Shown here piece by piece: positions 11,813 through 23,118 of a stretch of 64,000 nt of DNA. Made by a program: the position numbers and the translations under genes. The stretch is from Campanula takesimana (lineage: Eukaryota; Streptophyta; Magnoliopsida; Asterales; Campanulaceae), in contig JAOWBW010000112.1 of the NCBI GenBank assembly GCA_026119855.1, positions 1 through 64,000 of the forward strand, in the 5' to 3' direction. Under the pieces are notes generated by a model. It saw only the letters and a program-made list of their open reading frames with translations. It did not search any database and was not told the DNA's origin. Numbering within the stretch: position 1 is the first letter of the stretch; each line of letters opens with the position of its first letter.

Positions 11813-11989
11813 TACAGCCGGAAGGTTCACCTAACAGATCATGCCACCCCCTCTATCAACAAAATCCGCTCACACAGGGAGCGCACCACTATCTCTCGCA
11901 ATTTCAAATTCCTGCTTTCATCGAGTCTTTGCCTTTTCTTGGTGATGTCCTCGGCGGGTGTTTTTAACTTTCGTCGACGCGTTTTGCTT
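11813..11989. other. Spacer between minisatellite and Tat-like LTR
   Basis: Unique sequence ending ...CGTCGACGCGTTTTGCTT. No clear polypurine tract precedes the LTR, so it is unsettled whether the LTR is a 3' LTR or a rearranged copy. Confidence 0.45.
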
Positions 11990-12180
11990 TGTAGACACCC
12001 CTCCTTGGACCGCTCACCCTGATTGCACATTTGATTTTGTGTTTCTCCCCATTTTAAGTGTTTCTCGTTAGTTTCTGTCACTTCCGTTAAGTTCCTGACT
12101 GACTTCGTTAAGTCCAGGGACTAAACTGAATGACAGGGCTGACTTTCTAGTCCATTCTGTCAAAATTGCCTTCTCTGAGT

Positions 12181-12249
12181 CGCGCGCCTCCGACAGGAGG
12201 AGCCAGGCGCGCGCGCCTCCCGCCCCCAAAGCAGGAAGCGCGCGCCTCT
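12181..12249. repeat. CG palindrome cassette, arm type (e), in Tat-like LTR
   Basis: CGCGCGCCTCC, AGGCGCGCGCGCCT (a perfect palindrome) and GAAGCGCGCGCCTC. The cluster ends about 115 bp before the TATA box at 12366. Confidence 0.75.
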
Positions 12250-12365
12250 GGGCGTCAGTTACAGATTTCCGGCCAGTATTCCCTCCCTTGCTCAATTTAC
12301 AAGATTTTGCCCGGGAAGGATTTCTTGGTGACTGAGTTTTGGCACCAAAAACACCCCTCTTTCAC

Positions 12366-12375
12366 CTATAAAAAC
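12366..12375 (+). promoter_or_regulatory. TATA box of the Tat-like LTR
   Basis: CTATAAAAAC, followed about 30-40 bp later by an AC-rich probable start region. Confidence 0.6.
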
Positions 12376-12948
12376 CTCTCTTTACCTCCATTTTCAAGGA
12401 TCAAAAACTAGACAAAAAATCACTTTCTAAAGGTTCTCCAAGGATCTCATCAAGCAACATTTGAAGTTCTTCAAATTGTAGGTAAAAGTCCATCTTTTCC
12501 TTTCTTTTCTACTTCATCTCCTCTCTCTCTTTTACTTTAATCAAATGTGCAATCACCCAAATCATTTTGGGACATGACTCTAATGATCACCTCATCTCAT
12601 TGAGCTTGGTTAAGGAGTTATCTCCTACATTCCAAATCCTATTTTAAACCCCCTTTTTATGACTTAAAGAAGAAGAAGAAGAACATTTTCATTCATGTAG
12701 ATTTTGATCAAGCAAGACCAACTTAAGTTGGGCGAGATGGGTGTTTCGGTACTTCCCATCTCGTAACCTAACCCCCGAACCTCAAAACAAAGAATCTCTG
12801 TTTTCGTAATCAAACTTAGGCTACAATCAATAGGTTTTTCTTATGTTCCTCAAAACATAGGTGGCGACTCTAAAAACAAGTTAGACATCCTAGGACGACC
12901 CGCGCGCTCGAGCCTAAAGCCGCGGTTTTTCCACCTGGGGTATCTACA

Positions 12949-13117
12949 CTATCCTTTTTGCGTCTTGGTGAGCGGTAGAACCCTAGTTTTGCATGCGGAC
13001 AATCTCATTCACCATGCTAGGGAGTTTGGGCCTAGTGCCGATGCGAGGACTAGTATTGACCGGAGGCTGATGCACACCACCCTCTATCGGTATATTATAT
13101 ATCGGTTGTTTAATTGA
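12949..13117 (+). pseudogene. Zinc-finger small protein, copy 1, 5'-truncated
   Basis: An open frame from the LTR junction to TGA at 13115-13117 encodes the C-terminal part of the same small protein as at 14259-14492 and 15955-16431: PFCVLVSGRTLVLHADNLI, then HHAREFG and MHTTLYRYI. The first cysteine codon of the CPFC motif is replaced by LTR-junction sequence. The sequence after the stop (TGTAGCC...GTTGTTTCTG, AATGAAGTAG) matches the downstream part of copy 2, so the duplication included the 3' untranslated region. It has no start or promoter of its own. Confidence 0.75.
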
Positions 13118-13699
13118 CGAGAGGACGAGGCACACAGCACACTATCGGTATATTATTACGGGGATGTTGTAGCCACTGTTGTTTCTGTTTGTGTTGTTTT
13201 ATTTCTCTCCTATGTTAGTCAAACTTATTATTAATGAAGTAGTTGTTTATTTCTAATCAATGCACAAATGGCAACGAGGAGCAACAATGAAGGGTACCTT
13301 ACTACCTTATGAAATTCATATAATGGCTTGCCTATTAACCGCCCAGAAAAAGAAACAATCAATAATTATAATAAAGATTGAATAACCTTGTTATTACACC
13401 TGTTACTAATAAAAATTAAAATAAAAAATAATACATTGCTAATAGACGATCATGGCTTATAGGTGATGTCTACAAGGTTCCCACTGCATAGTAGGTCCCC
13501 TAGGAGCCAACTGTTATATAGCAATATAAATCTGCAACCTTCACTTTGATATGTCTTGTCTATTGTTTACATGGTCAAGTCTAGTCAAGCGTGCTTGCCT
13601 GTGTACTGGACTGAAGACATAAACAAGAGTAATTATTTATCGGTAATAGTAAAACGCCAAATATTTTGGAACAAAAAATTGCTCCAAAAATGTCATGTA
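13118..13699. other. Intergenic, no gene seen
   Basis: The first 150 bp are the 3' flank shared with zinc-finger copy 2. The rest is AT-rich unique sequence without a convincing ORF. Confidence 0.5.
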
Positions 13700-13943
13700 C
13701 TACCTCCGTCCCAGACTAATTAAGGTTCTTACTTTCCTCTTTGGTTTGTCCCAGACTAAGGTTCTTAGTTTCTTTATTACCTAAAATGGACAATGGGTCC
13801 CACTTGTCATTCTCACAACAAAAACGTTCTACACACTTTATCTCTCCGACTTTTTCCTACTTTACTTTTCATATACTCACATTTATTTTTTCTTAATCTC
13901 CGTGTAAAGTCAAACTAAGAACCATAGTCCAGGACTGAGGGAG
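13700..13943. mobile_element. Stowaway-like MITE
   Basis: A 244-bp element with inverted ends: left CTACCTCCGTCCCAGACTAA, right ...AGTCCAGGACTGAGGGAG. The adjoining GGTTCTTA and TAAGAACC also pair. It is flanked by TA on both sides (13698-13699 and 13944-13945). Ends of the CTCCCTCCGTCC type with a TA duplication are typical of Stowaway/Mariner MITEs. It has no coding capacity. Confidence 0.85.
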
Positions 13944-14030
13944 TATGTAAACCTACCTTAATCTTGTCTGAAAGTAAAATATTACAACAACACTAATAAC
14001 GTAAAGAAACAAGACATGTCCCCACCCCCC

Positions 14031-14040
14031 CTATAAATAT
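14031..14040 (+). promoter_or_regulatory. TATA box of zinc-finger copy 2
   Basis: CTATAAATAT, 67-76 bp upstream of ATG 14107, the same spacing as in copy 3. Confidence 0.6.
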
Positions 14041-14106
14041 CTAGAGCCAACTAAAACTTACCCATACTCAACAAACTCCAAAATATTGAAATAAACTTGA
14101 GATAAA

Positions 14107-14492
14107 TGGATCCAAGAAGACCAAACGGCAGAGAACCCCAACAACCACCCCCACCACTACCCAATCCCATTTCCAATTATACTCCCACACAACCACCCTA
14201 ACCACCTACCGAGGAGGTCCCTGCCAAGGAAGGGTAGAATGATGAAGAGACGATTGATATGTACGTGGAGCAGCTAACGCCACCACATGGCATATATTAT
14301 GTTCGTAACGAAAACGGCGATTTTCAATGTCCTTTTTGCGTATTTTTGAGGGGTGGAACCCTTGTTCTGCCTCTGAACAATCTTATTCTTCATACTAGGG
14401 AGCGTGGGCATAGGGCCAGGCCGAGAACTAATTTTGATGAGATGTTGAAGCACGCCGCACTCTATCGCTATATCACGAACCGGTTTTGGTAA
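14107..14492 (+). pseudogene. Zinc-finger small protein, copy 2, disrupted
   Basis: The ATG at 14107 opens a proline-rich start (MDPRRPNGREPQQPPPPLPN) that hits TAA at about 14199. The C-terminal part continues in another frame (14259-14492): MYVEQLTPPHGIYYVRNENG, then FQCPFC, NLILHTRERGH and KHAALYRYI. Domain order matches copy 3: proline-rich N-terminus, acidic patch, CPFC...H.R..G finger, ALYRYI tail. I read it as a copy killed by an early stop plus frameshift; an unrecognised intron is possible but I see no good splice pair. Confidence 0.65.
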
Positions 14493-15880
14493 TTGATAGG
14501 AGGCCGATGCACGCCGCTCTCTATATGTATATTATGATGCGGATGTGTAGCCATAGTTGTTTCTGTTGGTGTTTTTTTATTTCCCTTCTATGCTAGTAGA
14601 TCTTATTATCAATGAAGTAGCCATTTGTTTCTGATCAATGCACAAACTGGCAAGGAACACAAGTAATGGTACTCGAATATAAAAACATTGCATGACTTGT
14701 TAACCTACAGGGAAAAAACATAGTTATAAAAAAAATATTGGAATCTAAATTACGCAACGAGGGAGTATATACATCTATTAAGGTTCAAAAACCCTTGTTA
14801 TTGGTTGTATTTTAATGGGTGAAACAATAACAATTTTTAAAATTACATAAAGATATCAAATATTCATAAAATTATGGTCAAAGATAGATTTAGATGACTA
14901 AAAATACAATAATAACAGTAAACCTCAGTTCTTAACTATGCAAACAATCTATTCTTCCAAAATAGTTGACCAACACTTTTATTAGGGTAAATATAAAGTC
15001 ACATTCAATCGTTTCCAAAATGTGACTTACAAAATGATGTGTCAAATTTTATTGGTGTTTTTTATTAGAGTGTGCCGGGTTCACAATCGATGCAACCAAT
15101 AAAATATCGCCACCTCACTTTGTATCCATCATTTTGTGAACTTCTTTTGTGCACCTAGCGTTGCCCCTTTTATTATTGTCCCATTGAATAAATACTTATC
15201 CTATTCAATAAGTAAAACTTGTAAAAGTGTTCTCAAAACTTTTATTTGAAAGACTTTAATTTGCACTCTTGGAACCACATTAGGCACTTTTTTGATGTTA
15301 CCAAGCTTTGCAAGTGAAGTTTTTGTGTATTAACCAAATATTTGAATTTTATAATAAATCATGGTTTTATGCAATTCATATCACTTATTTCGTTTTTACA
15401 TAGGATTACCAGTGTTTTACTTGTGAAACTCTAACATTTATACTGTAGCATGGTTTTATGCAATTAATCAAACCATCATAATACATAAGTGAGACTGTTT
15501 ACAATATGAATTGTTGTTAATTTGATTAACTGTGAAGATTAACATTTCTTGCTCAAAAAAGTCATAAAAAAATACTCAGCATCAAAATGTACTTTCTTAC
15601 TTGATTTTTGTAAGGAATCATATTAACTATATTACCACTTATATATACTTTTTAGAATATAAATTGAATAAATAATACATAAGTGAGATTGTTAATTTAC
15701 GGATTCGATTCATGGATATATGAAAGGAGCCAACTGTACTGGTGGAATATCGAGGAGCCAACCGGTTCTTTAATTGTATATATTTAATTCTTATCCAATT
15801 AATCAATACTCCCACATCGAATCGTTTTCTCAACCAGGGTTTTTTAATGGGACTCAGCCACATAAAACGGCATGTATTCC
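14493..15880. other. Intergenic between zinc-finger copies 2 and 3
   Basis: The 3' flank of copy 2 runs to about 14650. The rest is AT-rich. The phrase ATGGTTTTATGCAATT occurs twice (about 15363 and 15452), and ATACATAAGTGAGA twice (about 15481 and 15676), which suggests small local duplications. No gene seen. Confidence 0.5.
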
Positions 15881-15890
15881 CTTATAAATA
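15881..15890 (+). promoter_or_regulatory. TATA box of zinc-finger copy 3
   Basis: CTTATAAATA, 65-74 bp upstream of ATG 15955. Confidence 0.6.
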
Positions 15891-15954
15891 ACTAACGCTT
15901 TCACACTTGACCCTACACCAAACTCAAACCCTTATTCGACTAAAGCCTAGAAAA

Positions 15955-16431
15955 ATGGAACAACCACCGCCGCCACCACCACAACCCAACCCCGATCATG
16001 CTCTGCCACTACAACCCAACCCCGATCATGCTCTGCCACCACAACCACAACCCAATCATAATCATGCTTCCCCAAGGCCACCCCAACCCACACCCCAACC
16101 CCAACCACCCTACGACCATAACTCTCGGGTGGACTCCGACGAGGAAGAAGACCTGCTCTCCGATGAAGACTTGATTCAATTATATGTTGGCGACTTCGAG
16201 ACTGGGAGATATTCACTTCGTAACAACTGGGGCCATCTTCACTGTCCCTTTTGCGAATATAAGACTAGTGGTCAAATGCCATATTGGAGTTGGGACGCTC
16301 TCCTTATGCATGCCAGGGATCTTGGCTGTACCGCAACACCTTCTATTGATATTGATATCGATGCCCAGATGCACACCTCACTTTACAGGATTATGTTAAG
16401 GGGGTGGGAGGGCCAGCCTAGTATGTATTAG
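15955..16431 (+). CDS. Small proline-rich protein with zf-XS-like finger (copy 3, intact)
   Basis: 158 residues from ATG 15955, chosen because it opens the proline-rich run and lies at the right distance from the TATA box. Residues 1-60 are proline-rich with a repeated QPNPDHALP block. Residues 62-75 are acidic (DSDEEEDLLSDEDL). The C-terminal half has HCPFCEYKTSG...ALLMHARDLG, which resembles the zf-XS finger (CPxC...LLxHAxGxG) of SGS3/FDM-type RNA-directed DNA methylation proteins, but the XS domain itself is absent. The tail MHTSLYRIML is conserved in all three local copies. The function is unknown; a nucleic-acid-binding role is a guess. No intron is needed. It is the only intact copy of the cluster. 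Confidence 0.6.
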   Translation: MEQPPPPPPQPNPDHALPLQPNPDHALPPQPQPNHNHASPRPPQPTPQPQPPYDHNSRVDSDEEEDLLSDEDLIQLYVGDFETGRYSLRNNWGHLHCPFCEYKTSGQMPYWSWDALLMHARDLGCTATPSIDIDIDAQMHTSLYRIMLRGWEGQPSMY

Positions 16432-16807
16432 CCTGTTCTTTTCTTTCTCAACTATGTTTTTGAATATTTTAAGTATTTTGTTTAATTCCTTGAACTTCCC
16501 ATAAAGTGTTACTATTTCACTAGTTAAAATGCCTCATACTGGTTAAAATGAAATATAAAAAAAATGCAAGTGAATATAGAACATATATATACTCATAAGG
16601 GTTTATAGAAAATTCTTAAAAGAATAGATGAATGTGATTGTTTTGGGTGAAGAAATTATAATAATGGTTCAAATGAATTAGTCACAAATGTATGTAAATA
16701 TATAGCAAGGATTGTAAATTTTGCGTACACGTAGTAGTGAAGACGATTATCATTCTTCACATTAACTTGTGGCTATTGCATGTACAAACCATTCTCTTTA
16801 CTTTGAT
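16432..16807. other. Downstream flank of zinc-finger copy 3
   Basis: AT-rich sequence, no gene seen. Confidence 0.5.
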
Positions 16808-17471
16808 CACCTATTATTACACTCATAGGTATTTATATAAATAAAAAAAAAAATAACAGATGAAAGTGATAGATAGATTTTGGTGAAAAAAACCACAAAG
16901 GGGGTGAAAAGATATAATGCGGGAGCAATGTGGTAATTGATTATCAATGTTTGAGTAATTTTTTGAGGCCCATTGGGCTTGTTATTCCTTTGGTTACTTT
17001 GGGCCAGGGCAGGGCTTGTGTGAATCAAGTAATAGCTCCACAAGGGAGCTAACATTTTGTACTGAATATAATTTAGTCAGTTGGCTCCATTTAAGGTAAC
17101 TCCCATAGTTATTTGTTTCTAAAAAAAAAATCAGGGGAAACACCTATTATTACACTCATAGGTATTTATATAAATAATAAAAAAAATAACAGATGAAAGT
17201 GATAGATAGATTTTGGTGAAAAAAACACAAAGGGGGTGAAAAGATATAACATGGGAGCAATGTGGTAATTGATTATCAATGTTTTAGTAATTTTGAGGCC
17301 CATTGGGCCTTTTGTTATTCCTTTGGTTACTTTTGGCCAGGGCAGGGCTTGTGTGAATCAAGTAATAGCTCCACAAGGGAGCTAACATTTTTTACGGAAT
17401 ATAATTTAGTCAGTTGGCTCCACTTAAGGTAACTCCCATAGTTATTTGGTTTAAAAAAAAATCGGGGGAAA
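16808..17471. repeat. Tandem direct duplication, 333-bp unit
   Basis: 16808-17140 and 17141-17471 are near-identical copies. Each starts CACCTATTATTACACTCATA and ends in an A-run plus GGGGAAA. Each contains the hairpin TAGCTCC-ACAAG-GGAGCTA. Differences are a few substitutions and small indels, so the duplication is fairly recent. Confidence 0.9.
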
Positions 17472-17623
17472 TTAAAGAGCGGCTTTCCCTTTTACTGCAA
17501 CCAAACACTGAGGAGAGTGAACCGCCCTTTTCAATTTCAATTCTGGAAAATTCGTTTTCATACGAACCCTAGGCTCGATCAAAATCCAATTTGCAATCTC
17601 GTTCAATCAATTAAGACAAGATT
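17472..17623 (+). other. 5' flank / probable untranslated region of the next gene
   Basis: GC-moderate sequence with AAACACTGAGGAGAGTGAAC and CGAACCCTAGGCTCGATC, leading to ATG 17624. No clear TATA box. Confidence 0.35.
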
Positions 17624-20095
17624 ATGGGTATGGCAAATATTGGTTATTACATCAGTAACGATTTCTACGACGGCCAGGAAGGGCAACAAATAAAGGGTTA
17701 CATTGAAGCTGAAGGTTTGAGTTGCTTCATGCGCGCCAAACCTGAGTTGTACCAGGATGAATGCATGAAAATATTCAACAGCGGAGTGCGTGAGGGAGAT
17801 TCGATAATGGCCACCGTCAATGGCAAGGACATCAAATTGACATCGGAGCTGGTATCTTTAAGGTACGAAATCCCTAACCATGATGACCTCATTTTGGATG
17901 CTTGGAATTCAACTAATATAAATTACGGTGATGCATACAAGAGTTTTACTGGTAAAGATTTCACCCCCAATACGATGTCCAGCGTTGTACAAAAAAAAGA
18001 CTTAACCAAAGCAATGAGCGTTTTGGCAGACATAACAATGAAATCAATTGATTGTGCCAATTCATCCTTCAGTAAGTTGAGTGCTGCACAGTGGAAAATT
18101 GCTTGTTGGTTGTTATGTGGTGGTAAAGTCAATTGGTGCACTGTTAGAAAAATCCACAAGTTGCAAGTGTCCAAAGAAGACAAAACAACCTAACCATAAC
18201 AGGTTTTTAAGTGGGTTGCTCACTTATTGTTAGGGTTTGGATCTGCGTGGGGGAAGGACTATCAATAGTTTCCCCTCATTTGATAAAAAAACATGGGGCT
18301 TAAAGAATCCAAAGAACAAAAGAGTAGATGAAACTAAGGCAATTGGCGATGTGGCACCAGTTAGGAGGAGAGTTAAACAAAGATTAAAGCATTCTCCTGC
18401 CAATTCAAATGCCAGTTTGGATAGAAATGTGCCTGTCCAAAAATTTATCGATACCCGTGCTAACAGCAGGACAAATGCCAACAACACACTAGATAAGTCT
18501 GCTCCGGCAACCCAAAATGACGAGACGTCGATGCAGTTGGTTACTGAAGTGCCACAAGAAATACATCAGGAAGGGTTTTCACATTCCTCTCCCACCACTT
18601 CACCGATACAAACCGATACAGTTTCAGTTGTACCAACACCACCTTCACCGGCCAATAATTGTTGTAATGAAGGCATGCATCAGGAACCATCACGACATTG
18701 ACCGGACAATAACTGTTACAATGAAGGCGTGCATCAGGAACAATCACAACCTTCATCACATTAAATTTGCCAAGCTAACCCTGAACCCTCCCAAATAACC
18801 CAAGATAACCCCCAACGACAACAACCCTCCCAGCCTCAGGACCTACCTTCATTACAAACAATTTCCCTAGCAATCCCTCAACAACAACCCTCCGTAAATT
18901 CACAAGAAAACCTTGAACAACAAGCCTCCCAATCCCAAACACTCAACTTCCCCCCCCCCCTCTTATCATAGCGAGGCATCTAACCGTGTCAGTCATGCAC
19001 CCAACAAAGCTCAGCCATATTCTGGAGAGTCACAGGCGGGTTCAGAAACTAATAATCCATCCGTTTTTTAAACACCCATTGGACACGGATATGTGGTGGA
19101 CTGTTAGGCAGAGAGACATTTGGTACTATTCAAAAAAAATTGTGGACAAGATCAGGGAAACCTACCAACTTTGGAAAAGCGCAAGAGAGAAATTACATAA
19201 CTCCTGGCTTCCAGAGACTCACGATACGCGAACTGAGCGCGCATTGGCTCAAACATTCACATGTCAGGACTTCAATCACTTGTTCCACATTCATCATGAT
19301 ATGTTTTATGAAAGATCAGAAGACGTGGGACGTTCGTGTGGTTGGAGACTGGCTTCAAAGAAGATTTTTCTGGCTTTATTTATTCACAAGGCCTACATGA
19401 GTAACAACACAAGTCCCATATCTTTCTCAGATTTGTTTGTATGTTCGGATGAACACAATGTGGTCGAGCCTTGGAATGGTACCATAAATGGTGGTGAGGC
19501 AGCTGCTGAGAATATATACACTAATCCCCATCCCACTTTGGATACCATCATGCCACGGGTCGAAAACTAAATCTCCCATCGTGTTACGAAGGCCAATTTT
19601 GAAGCCTTAATAAAACAAAACAAAGAGTTTGAGGATGCATTCCTACACCTTGTGAGAGATAAGTTCCGTAATTTTAGAGATGATGTGACAGGAAGGCTTA
19701 GTATATGGGAGGGTACGGTGCAGAAAATGTATGCACGACAACGACAACCAATGTACGTTGATGATGAAACAAGTAGATCATTCGCAAGAGCAGTTTCCGA
19801 GGAAGTGGCACGTTATGTTAATGCTACTCCTCAACTACAAAGTAAGAGAGCGGTTCCAAGTTCAAGCAATTCCGGACAGACACAGGGTCGGGCAGCGGTG
19901 ACAGAATTAACTGAGCGTACAAAGAGATTGAAGTTTGCTAAAGATTTTATTGATGTTGAATCCGAAAACTATAAGTATGTGGCCAAATTGGGCTTGAAGT
20001 GGAACAAACTACTCTTTTCAGCTAATGGCAACAGGGAGAAGCTTATTCGTATAGTAGAATCCAACGATTTTTCGCAAGATGTTATTTTACCATAG
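17624..20095 (+). pseudogene. 'Putative plant transposon protein'-type gene, decayed
   Basis: The N-terminal ORF 17624-18193 (MGMANIGYYISNDFYDGQEG; later EAEGLSCFM, SIMATVNGKDIKLTSELVSL) fits the pattern 'W/GL..F....Y..L...FY....V.G..I.LT...I' of the plant transposon-protein domain (Transposase_32 group). Stops follow, then a basic stretch (18237-18701) and a proline/glutamine-rich linker with the repeat NN-C-NEG-HQE. A poly-C run (about 18950) and a T-run shift the frame. The C-terminal part 18986-20095 reads in the first frame but has TAA at 19568-19570; it contains WWTVRQRDIWYYSKKIVDKI and DKFRNFRDDVTGRLSIWEGT, the latter likely a coiled region. The gene has no known molecular function. 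It faces the FAR1-type transposase gene convergently. Confidence 0.6.
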
Positions 20096-20271
20096 TGGTT
20101 TATTTCTAAAATCCAACAACCTGATGAACCTACTAGCGATGAGAAGGATACTTTAGAAATTCATAATTTAGTTGAAGAGGTATGAATCGCTCCTTAAAGT
20201 CATATGTATAGTTATGTGTTTATAAATATGTATCCACGGTTTATAGGTGCTTATTTACGGTACATTATATA
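20096..20271. other. 3' flank of the decayed gene, interrupted by a solo LTR
   Basis: The acidic reading (EPTSDEKDTLEIHNLVEEV) continues briefly in places, then AT-rich sequence up to the ATATA target site of the solo LTR. Confidence 0.4.
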
Positions 20272-23086
20272 TGTCACGACCCGAAATCTAGGCTCTATTT
20301 TATTAGTAATAAATAATTATTATTTGTTTAGTTGCTTAATTATTTATTTAAGTTATTATTTATGTGATATAATGATTTATACCTAGCATTTTATTTGGGT
20401 CTTAGTTGTTAGTGGGGAGTATTGAGTTGGGTAGTATTGAGGAGGGGGTCTATGTGTAAGTTTTTAAATCATACTCCTACCCTCTCCCTACACCTCCTTC
20501 TCCCTCACCCTACTCCCTCCCATTCCCAGAAATCTCTCTCTCCATTGATTGGGTAAGTTTTCTTCTCTATCTTCTCTCTTCATTTTCTTCCTCTTCCTCT
20601 CATAATCTCTCATTTCTTAAAACTTGAAATGTGTTTAGATCGTCGATAGGATCGCGTAGAATCAAAAATATTCGAATTCCGTCAACTTTCATTATTTTCA
20701 AGTAAGTTACTTTTCCCCCATTTTGATGTTAAAATGTTCATATCATGTTCATATAATGCTTTTGTTGTTATATTTGAAGTTTGGATGAGGTTGCAATTTA
20801 TTTGGAATTTATTTGGATTTTTGGTTAAAAATGGTGATTGTATGAATGTTGGGATTTGATCTTGATATTGGTTGTTAAATGTTGTTGTATGAGTCTTTTT
20901 GGACTTATAAGTTGTTTTGGTACATTAGTATGCTAGTTGGAAGGTTGGATTTTGGTTGAAATGTGTTTTGGTATGAAAATGGAAGAACCCAGTTTGTTCT
21001 TCCCGAATTCCAGCAGTTCAGAAGATTGGGCGACCACCCAAAAATGTCTGGGCGACCGCACATCTATCTGAAAGCTTTTGTTCTTGTTTGAGGGCTTGTT
21101 TGGGCGACCGCACAGACCATATTGGGCGGCCGCACAGAACATCTGAAAGTTTTCATTTGTTAGTTTGTGTGATTGAAGAATGCGTTTTGGTCTAAGTCTT
21201 GGGTGTCCTTCTAGTTGACCTTAGTGAACATTGTAGTACACTCTAGTGATAGAATTGAGTCCTTTGTGATGAAGTTTGTGATTGAAATTAATTAAGTGTT
21301 AATTGGGATTTAGAACATCTTATTGAGGTATTATTGGTTTGACTTATCTTTGTGATGATCATTTGGTATATGTTTGGGCATCTTATGATGTGTTCGTGAT
21401 TGTTCCAATCGAATTGATTTTCGAGTGAGTCTTGGTCTAGGTTTTAGGCGATGTCCTATAGTACCTAGAGGGTGGTTACTGAACACCAAAGTGTAGGGTT
21501 TAGTCCAGTCGTGATCATGTTCTAATAAGTGTAACCTTTTGGATTCGTTTGGGGTGTTTAGAATGGGTTCGTTATGAACGGAGATAAAGCGTGAATTGGC
21601 AATTGGGTACCTACGGTTTGATTAACCTTAAGATGTATTCATTCGGATTTCTTATTTGGAATTCCAGGTGTGATGAGATGGTTGAGTTCATAGTCCTAGT
21701 ATATCTTTTGAGTAAATGTTTATGATCATTTTGGTAATAGTCATTGTACCATTGGTGAGCGACCGTTTGGGTTGTGCTCTTTATGATTAACTTGTGGGTA
21801 TCATATTTAGGATGTATTTGGTACGTGCCTTATCTTGGAATCATTAGGTTTTAATGGTCAATGTTGTTGGACTCTTTTATGAGAAACTCCTTGTGCTATT
21901 GTTGTTGAACTCTTATTGAGTAATCGCTTGCATCTTTTATGGTGATTAATTGGTTTGATTCCCTACTTTGGAATCAATGGTTGTTTATTGTGCTAGTATT
22001 TTATTACTTAGCCTTTGCTTGAAAGTCCAGCTGGTATTTTGTGTGTGTTTGGGCGATGCGAAGCATTATGATGGCACAGCCAAGTCCATTGTGATGTTGA
22101 CCATTGTTTTGCCCCATTATTACCCTCCTCCAGATTGGCCTTGGATGTGAGAAGAGCTAGCTCCTTTGTGTTCATTTTAGCTTTACTTGGAGCATGACTT
22201 TGTGGCATGTCTCCCGTCCCTTGTGACACTTCATTTGGTTATTGGTTCCGGTACCGGGTTTCTCTTCAGCTTTTATGCTACTATGAAGATGGTTTGTTGA
22301 TCGATGGGTTGATCGGTCGCTTCTGACCGGGGGCTTCTCTTCAGCTTTCATGCTATTATGAAGATGATGATTTGTTGATTATTGAAGCTGCGCAGCGACA
22401 TTTATTTGGTTCTTCAGTTGGGTGAAACCTTGGCTATGTATCCACTTATGAGTGTTTATTTCAGCTTTATGTGTTGCATGATGAGCTCGTCGTTATTTCC
22501 AACAGGTATGGGACGGTTGGCGATAGGGAGCCTCTCATTTGTTGTTATATGTTTATTTATATGATTGATTATTGGATGTTACCGTTCGTCAGCATGTCAC
22601 TTATTATTCCGCTGCTATCTGTCTTATGTTAATTGCTATTGGTCGTTGCATATTAGCATGTCATGTAGTTGCATTAGTAACTTACTGAGATTTTATCTCA
22701 CCCCGTTTATTTCCATCTTTGTTTTTCCTTAACCCCCCCCCCCCAGGAGGAAAAGGATTAGGATTCGCGGTTCAAGGAGGACGTCGAGAGGATTGAGATT
22801 TTGGGGCAGGTTGTTATGGATCGGTTTACATTATTTATATGTATAACCTTTTGGGGATAGTTTTACCATTATTGACGTCATTAAGAATTGTATATTTTAT
22901 TCTTTTGGGTATAAGCTGTGGAGCTTATGTTGGATGTACATTGTTGATTTAATCTTGGATTTGTAAAACCTTGTGTTATCATCTTTTGGTTCAAAATGAA
23001 ATTTTTAACTTCGGTATTTCATAGTTTTGGTTTTAAGTCGACGTCCAGCTCGCGGTCTCGGGCCCGCGGGGTTCGGGGTCGCGACA
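20272..23086 (+). mobile_element. Ty3/gypsy solo LTR (family B), TSD ATATA
   Basis: 2815 bp from TGTCACGACCC to GGGGTCGCGACA (inverted ends), flanked by ATATA at 20267-20271 and 23087-23091. The same LTR belongs to the gypsy element with gag at 55424, which assigns it. A pyrimidine-rich tract at 20480-20540 is followed by GGGTAAGT, a possible splice donor. A CG cassette is at 21024-21138. A single LTR with a matching TSD shows loss of the body by LTR-LTR recombination. Small ORFs inside it are not genes. Confidence 0.93.
21024..21138. repeat. CG palindrome cassette, arm type (a), in gypsy solo LTR
   Basis: GGGCGACCACCC, GGGCGACCGCACA, GGGCGACCGCACAG and GGGCGGCCGCACAG. These are the words found in copia element 1, here in an unrelated superfamily. 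Confidence 0.85.
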
Positions 23087-23090
23087 ATAT

Positions 23091-23118
23091 ATCCATCCAT
23101 CTATCTATCCATCCATCT
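23091..23118. repeat. TCCA/TCTA microsatellite
   Basis: About seven TCCA/TCTA units directly beside the right TSD of the solo LTR. Confidence 0.8.

Larger units (their letters stand above)
11990..12948 (+). repeat. Tat/Ogre-like Ty3/gypsy LTR
   Basis: The 959-bp segment begins TGTAGACACCCC and ends GGGGTATCTACA, an almost perfect short inverted repeat as expected for LTR ends. It contains a CG cassette (12181-12249), a TATA box (12366), a CT-rich leader part and GGTGGCGACTCT (about 12861), a sequence typical near the LTR/leader border of plant Tat-like elements. A related end (...GTGGGTATCTTACA) occurs at 39196 in another context, which supports this as the true terminus. The flanks TGCTT and CTATC do not match, so no target-site duplication is seen. 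It removes the 5' part of zinc-finger copy 1. Confidence 0.65.

Noticed and set aside
10420..11967. Long open frames in the minisatellite (for example the LVNPLDESVGEPL and TDSSTRVHQRTHP repeats)
   Set aside because: Frames stay open only because the repeat unit lacks stops. The 76-bp unit is not a multiple of three, and the same words occur in several frames on both strands.
11990..12948. Tat-like LTR as a normal solo LTR insertion
   Set aside because: The flanking bases TGCTT and CTATC do not form a target-site duplication, so I call it only an LTR of unsettled status.
22382..22564. Hydrophobic ORF in the gypsy solo LTR as a membrane protein
   Set aside because: T/G-rich LTR DNA gives Leu/Phe/Val-rich frames by chance, and the family B LTR at 53220 lacks the frame.
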